A stretch of DNA of 64,000 nucleotides from Streptomyces albofaciens JCM 4342 (GTDB taxonomy: Bacteria; Actinomycetota; Actinomycetes; Streptomycetales; Streptomycetaceae): assembly GCF_008634025.1 (NCBI RefSeq), contig NZ_PDCM01000002.1:1302001-1366000 (forward strand), in the 5' to 3' direction. Positions 7,971-16,112 of this stretch are shown here, in pieces (the stretch's first letter is position 1; every line of letters starts with the position of its first letter). Made by a program: the position numbers and the translations under genes. The notes below the pieces were generated by a model, which did no database searches, was not told the DNA's origin, and saw nothing but the letters and a program-made list of their open reading frames with translations.

Positions 7971-8254
7971 GCCGTCCTCCGATCAGTGCCGCAGCCGCAC
8001 CCGCAGGGCGCCGCGGTGAGCAGGAAGTCGGCCGCGCCCGCCTTCGCGCCCTCGATGAAGCTCTTGATCTCGCGGTGGGTGTAGATCAGGGCCGGGCCGC
8101 CCGGGTCGGTGGACTGGCGCAGCGCCACCCGGCCGTCCCCGAGCCGCAGCGCCTCCACGCACTCGCCGCCGTTGCCGCCGCTCCACGGCTTGTGCCAGCC
8201 GTCGCTGCCCAGGTCGGTGGCGGGCATGCCGTTGTAGATGCGTATGCGATCCAT
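7967..8254 (-). CDS. DUF397 domain protein
   Basis: This 95-residue protein matches the DUF397 pattern. An N-terminal W-x-K-P-W-S-GG segment is followed by CVEAL, VALRQSTDPGGPALIYTHREI and a terminal FIEGAKAG helix. DUF397 proteins are small partners of XRE/DUF5753 regulators in Streptomyces (as with the WhiJ and AbaA-type loci) and are thought to modulate the partner's DNA binding. An unusual C-terminal tail, CGCGCG followed by TDRRTA, has three closely spaced cysteines that could bind metal. The gene starts three bases after the regulator's stop and overlaps the next gene by four bases. Confidence 0.85.
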   Translation of the reverse strand: MDRIRIYNGMPATDLGSDGWHKPWSGGNGGECVEALRLGDGRVALRQSTDPGGPALIYTHREIKSFIEGAKAGAADFLLTAAPCGCGCGTDRRTA

Positions 8255-8257
8255 GGT

Positions 8258-9124
8258 TCAGATCTCCTTGCGAAAGCCGCCCAGAAGGGCCTCGGTGGTC
8301 TGTGCCGGCGCGGCTTGCGCGCACATCCGGTCCAGTGCCTCCAGGAAGGTCGAGACGTCGTCGCGCTGGTCGAAGTACACGGCGCCCACCAGGTTCTCCG
8401 CGTACGCGATGTCCGGCAGCTCCGGGATCGGGAAGCGGAAGATGCTGAACGGCCCGTACATCGAGGGGTGCGGTCCGGCCGCGAACGGGATGATCTGCAA
8501 CCGGACGTTGGGCAGGGCCGCGGCCTCGGCCAGCCGTGCGATCTGGTCGCGCATCACCCGGGGACCGCCGATCGGGCGCCGGAAGACGGTCTCGTCCATG
8601 ACCACCCAGAGCATGGGGGCGTCCGGGCGGGTGAGCAGCGACTGCCGCTCCATGCGCAGCGCGACCGAGCGCTCGATCTCCTCGCGCGGCGCGTGCGGCT
8701 GGCCCGCGTGCAGCACAGCGCGGGCGTACTCCTCGGTCTGCAGCAGCCCCGGTACGTAGTGGGGCTGGTAGCCGCGGATGAGGTTGGCCTCGCTCTCCAG
8801 GCTCACGTACGCGCTGAACCACTCGGGCAGCACGTCCCGGAAGTTGTGCCACCAGCCCGGCCGGTTGGCCTCGCGGGCCAGCTTCAGGAAGCCGTCGATC
8901 TCGTCCTGGTCGGTGACGCCGTAGGTCGCGAGCAGCTTCTCCACGTACGGGATCTTCAGGCCGACCTCGGCCTTCTCCATGCGCCGCACGGTGGCGTGCG
9001 TCACATCGAGGGCGGCGGCCGCCTGCTCGTAGGACAGCCCCGCCTTCTCGCGCAGGTCCTGCAGCCGCTTGCCGAGCACCACCCGCAGGACGGTCGGAGC
9101 GCCACCCGACCGTGCATCCGCCAC
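8258..9124 (-). CDS. XRE-family regulator with DUF5753 (WhiJ-like)
   Basis: This 288-residue protein has an N-terminal helix-turn-helix (about 18-75: KRLQDLREKAGLSYEQ with ALDVTHATVRRMEKAE). The remainder is the DUF5753 sensor/partner domain, with WFSAYVSLESEA, YVPGLLQTEEYA and the late EAL helix. These regulators act with adjacent DUF397 proteins and often with an RsbW-like ATPase in control of development or antibiotic production. The GTG at 9124 has GGAGGGG upstream. The gene heads a three-gene operon and diverges from the ATPase gene at 9235, so the 110-base spacer probably holds both promoters and its own operator. Confidence 0.88.
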   Translation of the reverse strand: MADARSGGAPTVLRVVLGKRLQDLREKAGLSYEQAAAALDVTHATVRRMEKAEVGLKIPYVEKLLATYGVTDQDEIDGFLKLAREANRPGWWHNFRDVLPEWFSAYVSLESEANLIRGYQPHYVPGLLQTEEYARAVLHAGQPHAPREEIERSVALRMERQSLLTRPDAPMLWVVMDETVFRRPIGGPRVMRDQIARLAEAAALPNVRLQIIPFAAGPHPSMYGPFSIFRFPIPELPDIAYAENLVGAVYFDQRDDVSTFLEALDRMCAQAAPAQTTEALLGGFRKEI

Positions 9125-9234
9125 TTCTGATCCCCTCCAACCAACATGAGTGATCAGCAGTGTGTCATGTCGTCAGCAGACCCGAACAGACTGTGCATGC
9201 GATTCTGCAAATTACACATTGATCCTTGCCATCG

Positions 9235-9723
9235 GTGAGCAACATCGCACATAGTTGCGGAGTGGCTTCCTCCGACAACGCTCCTTCGTTAGGGCGCTGT
9301 GGCGGCTTCATCGCCGAGCGTCTCCGGGACGCGTTCCACTTGCCGGCGCGCCGCACCTCCGTACCGGAGGCGCGCAGACGTGTTCTCGCTGTGCTGCACG
9401 AGTGGGGCGCGGCGGAACAGGTCCGTGACGACGCCGAGTTGGTGGTCTCGGAGCTGTTCACCAACGCGGTACGGCACACCGACAGCGAAAAGGTCGACTG
9501 CGAACTGACGGTGCTCGGCGCGTTCCTGCGCGTGGAGGTCACCGACCAGGGCCGCGGCGGCTCCACGCCCCACGCGCAGCCCGGCAGCGTGGACAAGGAG
9601 TGCGGCCGGGGCCTGTTCCTCGTGGGCGCCCTCTCCGAGAGCTGGGGCGTGCGCCCCGGCCCCGCCGGCCGCGGCCGCACCGTATGGGCCGACCTGCCGT
9701 ACGGCTCCCCCACCGCACACTGA
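9235..9723 (+). CDS. RsbW-like ATP-binding regulatory protein
   Basis: This protein has a single GHKL ATPase domain: N box ELVVSELFTNAVRHT, G1 box VEVTDQGRGG and G2 region GRGLFLVGALSESWG. No sensor or histidine phospho-acceptor domain is present, as in anti-sigma/serine-kinase proteins of the RsbW type that abound in Streptomyces. It is transcribed away from the XRE/DUF397 operon, a recurrent arrangement, so a shared pathway is likely. The start is uncertain: I use GTG at 9235 (162 aa); TTG at 9226 and GTG at 9262 are also in frame, and none has a strong ribosome binding site. Confidence 0.8.
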   Translation: MSNIAHSCGVASSDNAPSLGRCGGFIAERLRDAFHLPARRTSVPEARRRVLAVLHEWGAAEQVRDDAELVVSELFTNAVRHTDSEKVDCELTVLGAFLRVEVTDQGRGGSTPHAQPGSVDKECGRGLFLVGALSESWGVRPGPAGRGRTVWADLPYGSPTAH

Positions 9724-9725
9724 AA

Positions 9726-9755
9726 CCGCCGCCCGCGCTGAGAAGCGGGCGGCGG
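9726..9755. terminator. Bidirectional hairpin between convergent genes
   Basis: A perfect 11-base stem (CCGCCGCCCGC) with an eight-base loop begins two bases after the ATPase gene's stop. It lies between this gene and the convergent SGNH hydrolase gene. Confidence 0.7.
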
Positions 9756-9830
9756 CGGTGCGGTACGCGGGACAGGCGGGGATGCCCCGGCACCTCCTCC
9801 ACAGGGGAAGCGGACCTTTACGGCGGCCCC

Positions 9831-10631
9831 TTACAGGGGAAGCAGGTCGGGCCGCTTCGGCTCGACGTGGTCACCGGAGGACTCGCCGCGCAGCCGGCGG
9901 CCGATCCACGGCACCAGATGCTCACGCGCCCACTGGATGTTGTCCCGGCGCGCCTCGGCGGGGGTGCGCTCCGCCTCCGGGGGCCAGGCCTGGTCCGGGT
10001 CGGCCGGCACATCGAGACCCAGCACCTGCGCGGCGCGCAGCGCGACCCGGGTGTGCCCGTCGGCCGACAGGTGCAGCCGGTCGTCGCTCCAGGCCCGCCG
10101 GTCCTGTACGGACTTCAGCGACCACAGGTCCAGCACCGGGCAGTCGTGCCGGTCGGCGATCGCCCGCACGTGGGCGGTGTACGTCGCGATCTTGCCGCGC
10201 AGATGCCGCAGCACCGGTACGCCGCGGGTGTCGAACCCCGTGCAGAGCAGCACGGTGCCGACCGTCTCCCGCAGATCGGCGACGGCCGCCTCGTACCGCT
10301 CGGCGACCGCGTCCGGGTCCGAGCCCGGACGCAGAATGTCGTTCCCGCCGGCACAGAACGTCACCAGGTCGGGCGCGAGCTCCTTGGCGCGCGGCACCTG
10401 CTCGGCGACGATCTGGTCCAGCAGGCGCCCGCGGACCGCGAGGTTGGCGTACCGGAATTCCCCCTCCGCACGCCGGTCCGACAGGAGAACCGCCAGCCGG
10501 TCCGCCCAGCCGATGTACGCCCCGTCACGGCCGGGGTCCCCGACCCCCTCGGTGAAACTGTCCCCGACGGCTGCGTACGACCCGATGGCGCCGTCCGCGC
10601 CACTGCTCATCTTCTTCGAATCGTCTGCCAC
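9831..10631 (-). CDS. SGNH/GDSL-family hydrolase
   Basis: The four SGNH blocks are present: block I AVGDSFTEG with nucleophile Ser25, the Gly of block II in the RGRLLDQ region, block III FCAGGNDIL with Asn, and block V WSDDRLHLSADGH with the Asp-His pair. The length (266 aa) is normal for a single-domain esterase or lipase. No signal peptide is present, so it acts inside the cell. The natural substrate (acyl ester or acetylated sugar) is not indicated by the neighbours. The GTG at 10631 is used; an ATG at 10610 (MSSGADG) is a plausible alternative. Confidence 0.85.
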   Translation of the reverse strand: MADDSKKMSSGADGAIGSYAAVGDSFTEGVGDPGRDGAYIGWADRLAVLLSDRRAEGEFRYANLAVRGRLLDQIVAEQVPRAKELAPDLVTFCAGGNDILRPGSDPDAVAERYEAAVADLRETVGTVLLCTGFDTRGVPVLRHLRGKIATYTAHVRAIADRHDCPVLDLWSLKSVQDRRAWSDDRLHLSADGHTRVALRAAQVLGLDVPADPDQAWPPEAERTPAEARRDNIQWAREHLVPWIGRRLRGESSGDHVEPKRPDLLPL

Positions 10632-10989
10632 GTCAGGACATACTTCACCCCCGGAAGTGACTTACGCCACCGTAACCAGGGGTTGACGTGGGGTGATTAA
10701 TGCCACCTGGTCAAATTCTGCTCAAGTCGGAATAAGAAATGACCGGGATAAACGGCGTTTTCCGGTCGATCGGAGGGTGGGAGTGGTGACCGGAGGCGGG
10801 CGGAGACGGGGTGCGCTCCGGGTACGGAGAGGACGCCACGGAGTGCGGGCGGGGCAGGCCGGCGCGTGGCCGCCCCGGCACCCCGGACACCCCGCGACCG
10901 GCCCGGATGCCGACTGCACCCATGTCGTATCGTCGGAGTGGCCCGCCTCGTCGACGAGCAGCGTCGGCGACCGATCCCGAGGAGCGCCC
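10632..10989. other. Divergent intergenic region
   Basis: This 358-base spacer separates the leftward SGNH gene from the rightward phosphatase gene, so both promoters must lie here. Its left half is relatively AT-rich (TTGACG at 10683-10688 and A-rich tracts around 10730), as expected for promoter DNA. I cannot pair a convincing -10 with it. Open frames crossing it are low complexity; I see no gene. Confidence 0.4.
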
Positions 10990-11799
10990 GTGACGCAGCA
11001 GACCCCGGAGGTCCCGTCGACCGACTCCGAGCTCGCGGAGGTACGCAACTTCCGCGACGTGGGCGGCCTGCCGACCGTGGACGGGCGCCGGGTGCGCAAG
11101 GGGCGGCTGTTCCGCAGCGGCCACCTGGCGTCGGCGACCGAGGCGGACGCCGCCTTCCTCGCCGGGCTCGGGCTGCACACCGTCTTCGACTTCCGCAACG
11201 CCGCCGACATCAAGCTGGAGGGCCCGGACGTCACGCTGCCCGGCGTACGGAACGTGAACATCCCGCTCACCGACCCCGCCGACGGCGCCGAGTTCTGGGC
11301 GATGGTGCGCGACGGCGAGCTGGGCCACCTGCGGACGGCGCTGGGCGACGGCAAGGCGGCCGGCCGGATGGCCGAGACGTACCGTCACATCATCACCACC
11401 CGCACCGCCGACCACAGCCGTGTGCTGCACGCACTCGCCGAGGACAGCGTCCCCGCCCTCATGCACTGCGCGGCCGGCAAGGACCGCGCGGGCCTGTCCA
11501 TCGCCGTCACCCTCCTCGCCGTCGGCGTCGAGCGCGCGGCCATCGAGGCCGACTACCTGGAGTCCAACGCCGCCCACCGCCGCTACAAGGTCCGCCGCTC
11601 CGACAACTCGCCGGCCGGCATGTCCCCCGAGGTCATGGAGCTCCTGGCCCCCCTCTTCGACGCCCGCGCCGAATACCTCGCCGCGGCCTTCGAGGCCATC
11701 GAGACGACGTGGGGCTCGACGGAGAACTACCTGAGCGAGGGCCTCAAGCTCTCCGCGGCGACGCGCGAGCGGCTGCGGTTCCAGTTGCTGGAGGACTGA
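10990..11799 (+). CDS. Tyrosine/serine protein phosphatase, MptpB-like
   Basis: The signature loop HCAAGKDRAG places the catalytic Cys160 and Arg166 (CX5R). The extra Lys-Asp inside the loop is typical of the MptpB/LipA dual-specificity or phosphoinositide-type phosphatases. The N-terminus carries the conserved NFRDVGGL and FRSGHLA segments. The 269-residue length is right for the family. The GTG at 10990 has GAGGAG five bases upstream; longer upstream frames have no support. It is a single gene followed by a strong hairpin. The physiological phosphoprotein or lipid substrate is unknown. Confidence 0.88.
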   Translation: MTQQTPEVPSTDSELAEVRNFRDVGGLPTVDGRRVRKGRLFRSGHLASATEADAAFLAGLGLHTVFDFRNAADIKLEGPDVTLPGVRNVNIPLTDPADGAEFWAMVRDGELGHLRTALGDGKAAGRMAETYRHIITTRTADHSRVLHALAEDSVPALMHCAAGKDRAGLSIAVTLLAVGVERAAIEADYLESNAAHRRYKVRRSDNSPAGMSPEVMELLAPLFDARAEYLAAAFEAIETTWGSTENYLSEGLKLSAATRERLRFQLLED

Positions 11800-11810
11800 G
11801 CGGCGCCAAA

Positions 11811-11842
11811 GGCGGGGACGGCGGAAGCGCGCCGTCCCCGCC
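11811..11842 (+). terminator. Hairpin terminator after the phosphatase gene
   Basis: A perfect 13-base stem (GGCGGGGACGGCG) with a six-base loop begins 12 bases after the stop codon. Confidence 0.75.
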
Positions 11843-11951
11843 TGCCCCTGTCGTTCTCCGCGCCTGGCAAAAGGCACAATGAATACCTCTATCGTCTGGA
11901 CCCTCCTTTCCGCGCGGCGCATGATGAGAGCAGCGGCAAGGAGGCACAGCC

Positions 11952-12410
11952 ATGAGCAATCATCGCCGCTTCATCACGGCACCACTCGTCGCGGCGACGG
12001 CAGCAGCCGGACTCGCCCTGACCGCCGCGTGCGGCACCGACAACAGCAGTACACCCGCGCCGACGGGCCCATCCGCTTCCGAAAAGACGCAGCAGGAGAA
12101 GAAAGCGGATTCCTCGTCGAACAACGAACGCGCGGATCTCACCCGCTTCCGGCTCGATGACCGCTCACAAGCCGGAATCACCGATATCTGGGTCGTGTGG
12201 ACGGTCAAGAACACCAGCGGAAAGAAATCCAATTACCAGATCGACTGGGAGGCGGTCGACTCCAGCGGCACCCGCGTGGCCAACAGCACGGAGCTCGTGA
12301 CCGACGTACAGCCCGGTCAGACGTCGACCGGCGAGGACATCACGACGCTCCACAGCACCCAGGGCATCAAGCTCAACATCACCCGCTTCGACCGCACCGC
12401 GGCGTACTGA
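11952..12410 (+). CDS. Secreted lipoprotein of unknown function
   Basis: This 152-residue protein has an N-terminal export signal ending in the lipobox LTAAC, so Cys26 should be lipidated and the protein anchored outside the membrane. A Ser/Thr/Pro linker follows. The C-terminal 80 residues (LDDRSQAGITDIWVVWTVKN to TRFD) look like an immunoglobulin-like beta sandwich of the FxLYD/DUF4352 kind; that assignment is an inference from pattern. AAGGAGG lies upstream of the ATG. It is followed after 13 bases by a small gene on the same strand, probably co-transcribed. Confidence 0.8.
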   Translation: MSNHRRFITAPLVAATAAAGLALTAACGTDNSSTPAPTGPSASEKTQQEKKADSSSNNERADLTRFRLDDRSQAGITDIWVVWTVKNTSGKKSNYQIDWEAVDSSGTRVANSTELVTDVQPGQTSTGEDITTLHSTQGIKLNITRFDRTAAY

Positions 12411-12423
12411 CGGGGAGGGGCCC

Positions 12424-12681
12424 ATGGGCCTGATCAACAAGGCCAAGGCCGAATCGGCCGAGCAGGCGGCACGCAACGCGATCGACAAAGGCCGCCATGT
12501 CTTCGTGTTCAAGTTCATCGAAGCGATGACCAACAGCATGGTCACCGCGCCGATGACCGGGCTCAACGATCAGATCGAAGCCATCGAGAGTCTGGGGTGG
12601 CACATGGAACATCTGGCGGTCGGCGAGGGCAAGGCACTGTCCGGCGAGCGCTTGGCCGTCATCTGCCTGTTCCGGCGCTGA
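12424..12681 (+). CDS. Conserved small protein, function unknown
   Basis: This 85-residue soluble protein has an amphipathic first half (MGLINKAKAESAEQAARNAI) and ends in the hydrophobic strand GERLAVICLFRR. The ATG at 12424 follows the lipoprotein stop by 13 bases with GGGGAGGGG as ribosome binding site, so the two form an operon. No cysteines or membrane segments are present. I do not recognise the family and assign no function. Confidence 0.7.
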   Translation: MGLINKAKAESAEQAARNAIDKGRHVFVFKFIEAMTNSMVTAPMTGLNDQIEAIESLGWHMEHLAVGEGKALSGERLAVICLFRR

Positions 12682-12686
12682 CCGGA

Positions 12687-12714
12687 CCGCCCACCCGTCC
12701 GGACGGGTGGGCGG
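12687..12714. terminator. Bidirectional terminator between convergent operons
   Basis: A perfect 12-base stem (CCGCCCACCCGT) with a four-base loop starts five bases after the small gene's stop and 32 bases beyond the end of the hopanoid operon, serving both directions. Confidence 0.75.
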
Positions 12715-12745
12715 CATCGTCCGCCCGACCGGCGAAAGGCCCGGC

Positions 12746-14128
12746 TCACCCGCCCTGCAAAGCCTGCTTCACCAGCGTCCTCCCGAAGTCCCACATCAGC
12801 CCCCCGCCCCGGTGCGCGTCATCCATCACTTCCGTGAACGCGTCCACGAAGCGGTTCACCTCCTTCTCCCCGATCGTCAGGGGCGGAATCAGCTTGATGA
12901 CCTCCAGGTGGTCGCCGGAGACCTGGGTGAGGATGCGGTGGCGCTGGAGGAGGGGGACGACGACCATTTGGGCGAAGAGGCCTTTGCGGGCGGCCTGGAG
13001 CATGGTCCAGTGGCCGCGGAGTCTCAGGGAGCGGGGGCGGCCGAATTCGATGCCGATCATCAGGCCGCGGCCGCGGACGTCGTGGAGGAGTTCGTAGCGG
13101 TCGGTGAGGGCGGCGAGGCGGGTACGGAGCAGGTCGCCGGTGTGGCGGGCGTTGGCGACGATCTCCTCGTCCTCCATGACTGCCAGGACCGCCAGGCCCG
13201 CGGCCATCGCCTGGGCGTTGGAGCCGAAGCTGGCGGAGTGCACCAGGACGCGGTCCATGGAGGAGTAGACCTTCTTGAAGATCCAATCCTTGCCCAGCGT
13301 GGCGCCGACGGGGACGTAGCCGCCGGAGAGGGCCTTGGCCACACACACCAGGTCCGGTTCGACGCCCTCCTCGTGCTGGTAGGCGAAGAAGTCGCCGGTC
13401 CGGCCGAGGCCGGTCTGCACCTCGTCGGCGATGAGCAGCGCCTTGTGGCGGTGCAGCAGTTCCTGGGCGGCGCGCAGATAGCCGGGCGGCGTGGGGTGGA
13501 CGCCCTTGCCCTGGATGGGCTCGATGATCAGGGCCGCCACGTCACCGCGGCGCAGCTCGTGTTCCAGCGCAGCGAGGTCGCCCAGTTCGACGGCGGTGTC
13601 CGGCAGGAGCGGCGCGAAACCGTCGCGGAAGCCGTTCTCGCCGTTGACCGAGAGGGAGCCGGTGGTCAGGCCGTGGAAGGCGTGGGCGCAGTACAGGACG
13701 CGGGGTCTGCCGGTGGCGTAGCGGGCGAACTTCAGGGCGGTCTCGACGGCTTCCGTACCGCTGTTGCCGAAGAAGACACGGTCCAGGTGCGGGGTGTGGG
13801 TGAGCAGTTTCTCGGCCAGCAGGCCGGGCAGCGGCTGGCAGTCGAAGCGGGTGAGGTCGGCGAGCCGGGCGTCGAGGACGTCGTGCAGGGCCTGCCGTAC
13901 GACGGGGTGGTGCCGGCCGAGGCCCATGACGCCGAAGCCGGCGAGCATGTCGAGGTAGTCCTGCCCGTCGGCGTCCCAGAAGTAGGCGCCCTCGGCCCGC
14001 TCGTAGACCTTGTCGAAGCCGATCGTGTGCAGCATGCGCGGCAGTTGGTGGTTGATGTACTTGGCGTGCAGGTCGTAGCGCTCGGCGCCGCGTTCGGCGA
14101 GCAGCTTGGTCAGGTCGAATCCGGTCAC
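12746..14128 (-). CDS. hpnO: Class III PLP aminotransferase, hopanoid side-chain (HpnO-type)
   Basis: This 460-residue fold-type I PLP enzyme has FFGNSGTEAVETALK (phosphate-binding region), YCAHAFHGLTTGS, LLIADEVQTGLGRTG and CVAKALSGGYVPVGA, whose Lys is the Schiff-base residue. As the last gene of the hopanoid operon it most likely aminates C35 of the ribosyl/formyl hopane to give aminobacteriohopanetriol, the known Streptomyces composite hopanoid precursor. The start is the GTG at 14128 (TGFDLTKLL) with GGAG eight bases upstream; the open frame continues much further upstream but only as a shadow of dxs. It starts 47 bases after dxs ends, across a duplicated dxs tail. Confidence 0.9.
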   Translation of the reverse strand: MTGFDLTKLLAERGAERYDLHAKYINHQLPRMLHTIGFDKVYERAEGAYFWDADGQDYLDMLAGFGVMGLGRHHPVVRQALHDVLDARLADLTRFDCQPLPGLLAEKLLTHTPHLDRVFFGNSGTEAVETALKFARYATGRPRVLYCAHAFHGLTTGSLSVNGENGFRDGFAPLLPDTAVELGDLAALEHELRRGDVAALIIEPIQGKGVHPTPPGYLRAAQELLHRHKALLIADEVQTGLGRTGDFFAYQHEEGVEPDLVCVAKALSGGYVPVGATLGKDWIFKKVYSSMDRVLVHSASFGSNAQAMAAGLAVLAVMEDEEIVANARHTGDLLRTRLAALTDRYELLHDVRGRGLMIGIEFGRPRSLRLRGHWTMLQAARKGLFAQMVVVPLLQRHRILTQVSGDHLEVIKLIPPLTIGEKEVNRFVDAFTEVMDDAHRGGGLMWDFGRTLVKQALQGG

Positions 14129-14149
14129 GGGCCGTTCTCCGTCACGAGT

Positions 14150-14208
14150 CGTTCTGCTTACGGGCCAGAAAGGCGCTAGCCGTTCTGCTTGCGGGCCAGG
14201 AAGGCGCT
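14150..14208. repeat. Tandem duplication of the dxs 3' end
   Basis: Bases 14150-14177 and 14181-14208 match at 26 of 28 positions with a 31-base period. The right copy encodes the last Dxs residues (SAFLARKQN); the left copy begins at the TAG stop (14176-14178) and repeats the same coding bases beyond it in another frame. Confidence 0.85.
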
Positions 14209-16053
14209 GATCCGCCCGGCGATCTCGGCGGGGGTGAGTCCGATGTCGGCCAGCACCTCGCCGCGCTTGGCATGCGCCAGGAACTGTTCGGGGATGCCGA
14301 AGGTGCGCAGCGGTACGTCCACGTCCGCGTCGCGCAGCGCCTGCCCGACCGCGGCCCCCACTCCCCCGCTGCGGCAGTTGTCCTCCACGACCGCCACCGA
14401 CGTGTGGTCCGCCGCCAGCCGGACGAGCGCGGGATCGACGGGCTTGACCCAGCGCGGGTCGACGACCGTGACGCCGATGCCGCGCTCGGCGAGCAGTTCC
14501 GCGGCCCCCAGGCAGACCGGTGCCAGCACGCCCACGGAGACCAGCAGGACGTCCGCCCGCTCGCCGCGGGCCAGGACGTCCACGCCGCCGGTCCGCTCCA
14601 GCGCCGGGACCGGCTCGCCCACCGACTCCTTCGGGAAGCGCAGGACGGTGGGCGCGTCGTCCACGTCGACGGCCTCGCGCAGCTGGGCACGCAGCTGCCC
14701 GGCGTCGCGCGGCGCGGCGATCCGCAGGCCCGGGACGACGCCGAGGACGGACAGGTCCCACATGCCGTTGTGGCTCGGCCCGTCGGTGCCGGTCACGCCC
14801 GCCCGGTCGAGGACGAAGGTGACGCCGCACCGGTGCAGCGCCACGTCCATCAGGACCTGGTCGAAGGCCCGGTTGAGGAAGGTGGCGTACACGGCCACGA
14901 CCGGGTGGAGGCCGCCGGTGGCCAGCCCGGCCGCGGAGACCGCCGCGTGCTGCTCGGCGATGCCCACGTCCCACGTACGGTCGGGGAAGGCCGCGGCGAA
15001 CTCGGCGAGGCCGACGGGCTGGAGCATCGCGGCGGTGATCGCGACCACGTCCGGGCGCTCCGCGCCGATCTTCACCATCTCGTCGCCGAAGACGGAGGTC
15101 CACGACGGCGGGCCGGGCGGCGCGACGGGCGCGCAGGTCAGCGGGTCCATGGCGCCGACCGTGTGGAACCGGTCGGCCTCGTCCTCCAGCGCGGGGCGGT
15201 AGCCGCGCCCCTTCTCGGTGAGGCAGTGGACGAGTACGGGCCCGCTGAAGCGGGCGGCGCGGCGCAGCGCGGACTCGACGGCGGCGATGTCGTGGCCGTC
15301 GATGGGGCCGACGTACTTCAGTCCCAGGTCCTCGAACATGCCCTGGGGGGCGAAGGCGTCCTTGAACCCCTTCTTGGCGCCGTGCAGCGACTCGTACAGC
15401 GGGCGGCCCACGAGGGGGGCCCGCTGCACGATCTCCTTGCCCCACGACAGGAAGCGCTCGTAGCCGTCGGTGGTGCGCAGAGTGGCAAGGTGGTTGGCGA
15501 GGCCGCCGATGGTGGGGGCGTAGGAGCGCTCGTTGTCGTTGACGACGATGATGAGGGGGCGGTCCTTGGCGGCGGCGATGTTGTTGAGCGCTTCCCAGGC
15601 CATGCCGCCGGTCAGCGCGCCGTCGCCGATGACGGCGACAACGTGGTCGCTGCGCCCGCGCACCTGGTTGGCCTTGGCGAGGCCGTCGGCCCAGCCCAGC
15701 ACGGTCGAGGCGTGGGAGTTCTCGATGACGTCGTGCTCGGACTCCTCGCGGGACGGGTAGCCGGACAGTCCGCCCTTGCCGCGCAGCTTGGAGAAGTCCT
15801 GGCGCCCGGTCAGCAGTTTGTGGACGTACGACTGGTGGCCGGTGTCCCACAGGACGCGGTCGGCCGGCGAGTCGAAGACCCGGTGCAGGGCGATGGTCAG
15901 CTCCACCACGCCCAGGTTGGGTCCCAGGTGGCCGCCGGTCCGGGCCACCGCGTGCACCAGAAACTGCCTGATCTCCTCGGCGAGTGCGCCGAGGGCGTCC
16001 CCGGGAAGCGCCTTGAGGTCGCGCGGCTCGCGGATGTGTTCCAGCATCGACAT
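14176..16053 (-). CDS. dxs: 1-deoxy-D-xylulose-5-phosphate synthase
   Basis: The enzyme condenses pyruvate and glyceraldehyde 3-phosphate to DXP, the first MEP-pathway step. Visible signatures are [26 protein letters not shown], the thiamine-diphosphate motif [16 protein letters not shown] with GD and VNDN, the pyrimidine-domain DVGIAEQHA catalytic Glu region, and [13 protein letters not shown]. The length (625 aa) is complete. Streptomyces usually carry a second dxs elsewhere, so this is probably the hopanoid-dedicated copy that boosts precursor flux. The ATG at 16053 follows ispG by 58 bases. The 3' end is duplicated (see repeat). Confidence 0.95.
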   Translation of the reverse strand: MSMLEHIREPRDLKALPGDALGALAEEIRQFLVHAVARTGGHLGPNLGVVELTIALHRVFDSPADRVLWDTGHQSYVHKLLTGRQDFSKLRGKGGLSGYPSREESEHDVIENSHASTVLGWADGLAKANQVRGRSDHVVAVIGDGALTGGMAWEALNNIAAAKDRPLIIVVNDNERSYAPTIGGLANHLATLRTTDGYERFLSWGKEIVQRAPLVGRPLYESLHGAKKGFKDAFAPQGMFEDLGLKYVGPIDGHDIAAVESALRRAARFSGPVLVHCLTEKGRGYRPALEDEADRFHTVGAMDPLTCAPVAPPGPPSWTSVFGDEMVKIGAERPDVVAITAAMLQPVGLAEFAAAFPDRTWDVGIAEQHAAVSAAGLATGGLHPVVAVYATFLNRAFDQVLMDVALHRCGVTFVLDRAGVTGTDGPSHNGMWDLSVLGVVPGLRIAAPRDAGQLRAQLREAVDVDDAPTVLRFPKESVGEPVPALERTGGVDVLARGERADVLLVSVGVLAPVCLGAAELLAERGIGVTVVDPRWVKPVDPALVRLAADHTSVAVVEDNCRSGGVGAAVGQALRDADVDVPLRTFGIPEQFLAHAKRGEVLADIGLTPAEIAGRISAFLARKQNG

Positions 16054-16066
16054 GCTTCGTCCCCCT

Positions 16067-16112
16067 CTACGGGTACAGCCAGTACGGCCCTACGGGTTCA
16101 GCCGGTACGGTT
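16067..16112. repeat. Two 23-bp direct repeats in the ispG-dxs spacer
   Basis: Units 16067-16089 and 16090-16112 share CTACGGGTnCAGCCnGTACGG. The right unit reaches the ispG stop codon (16112-16114), and a GGTTCAGCCG word recurs at the stop itself. Confidence 0.6.

Noticed and set aside
10693..10989. A 99-residue N-terminal extension of the tyrosine phosphatase
   Set aside because: The extension is low complexity and crosses promoter-like DNA; GTG 10990 has a proper GAGGAG and gives the family's normal length.
14142..14690. A second frame ending in a Dxs-like [11 protein letters not shown] peptide
   Set aside because: Only the final 11 residues resemble Dxs because of the tandem duplication; the rest is an out-of-frame shadow of dxs, not a second gene.
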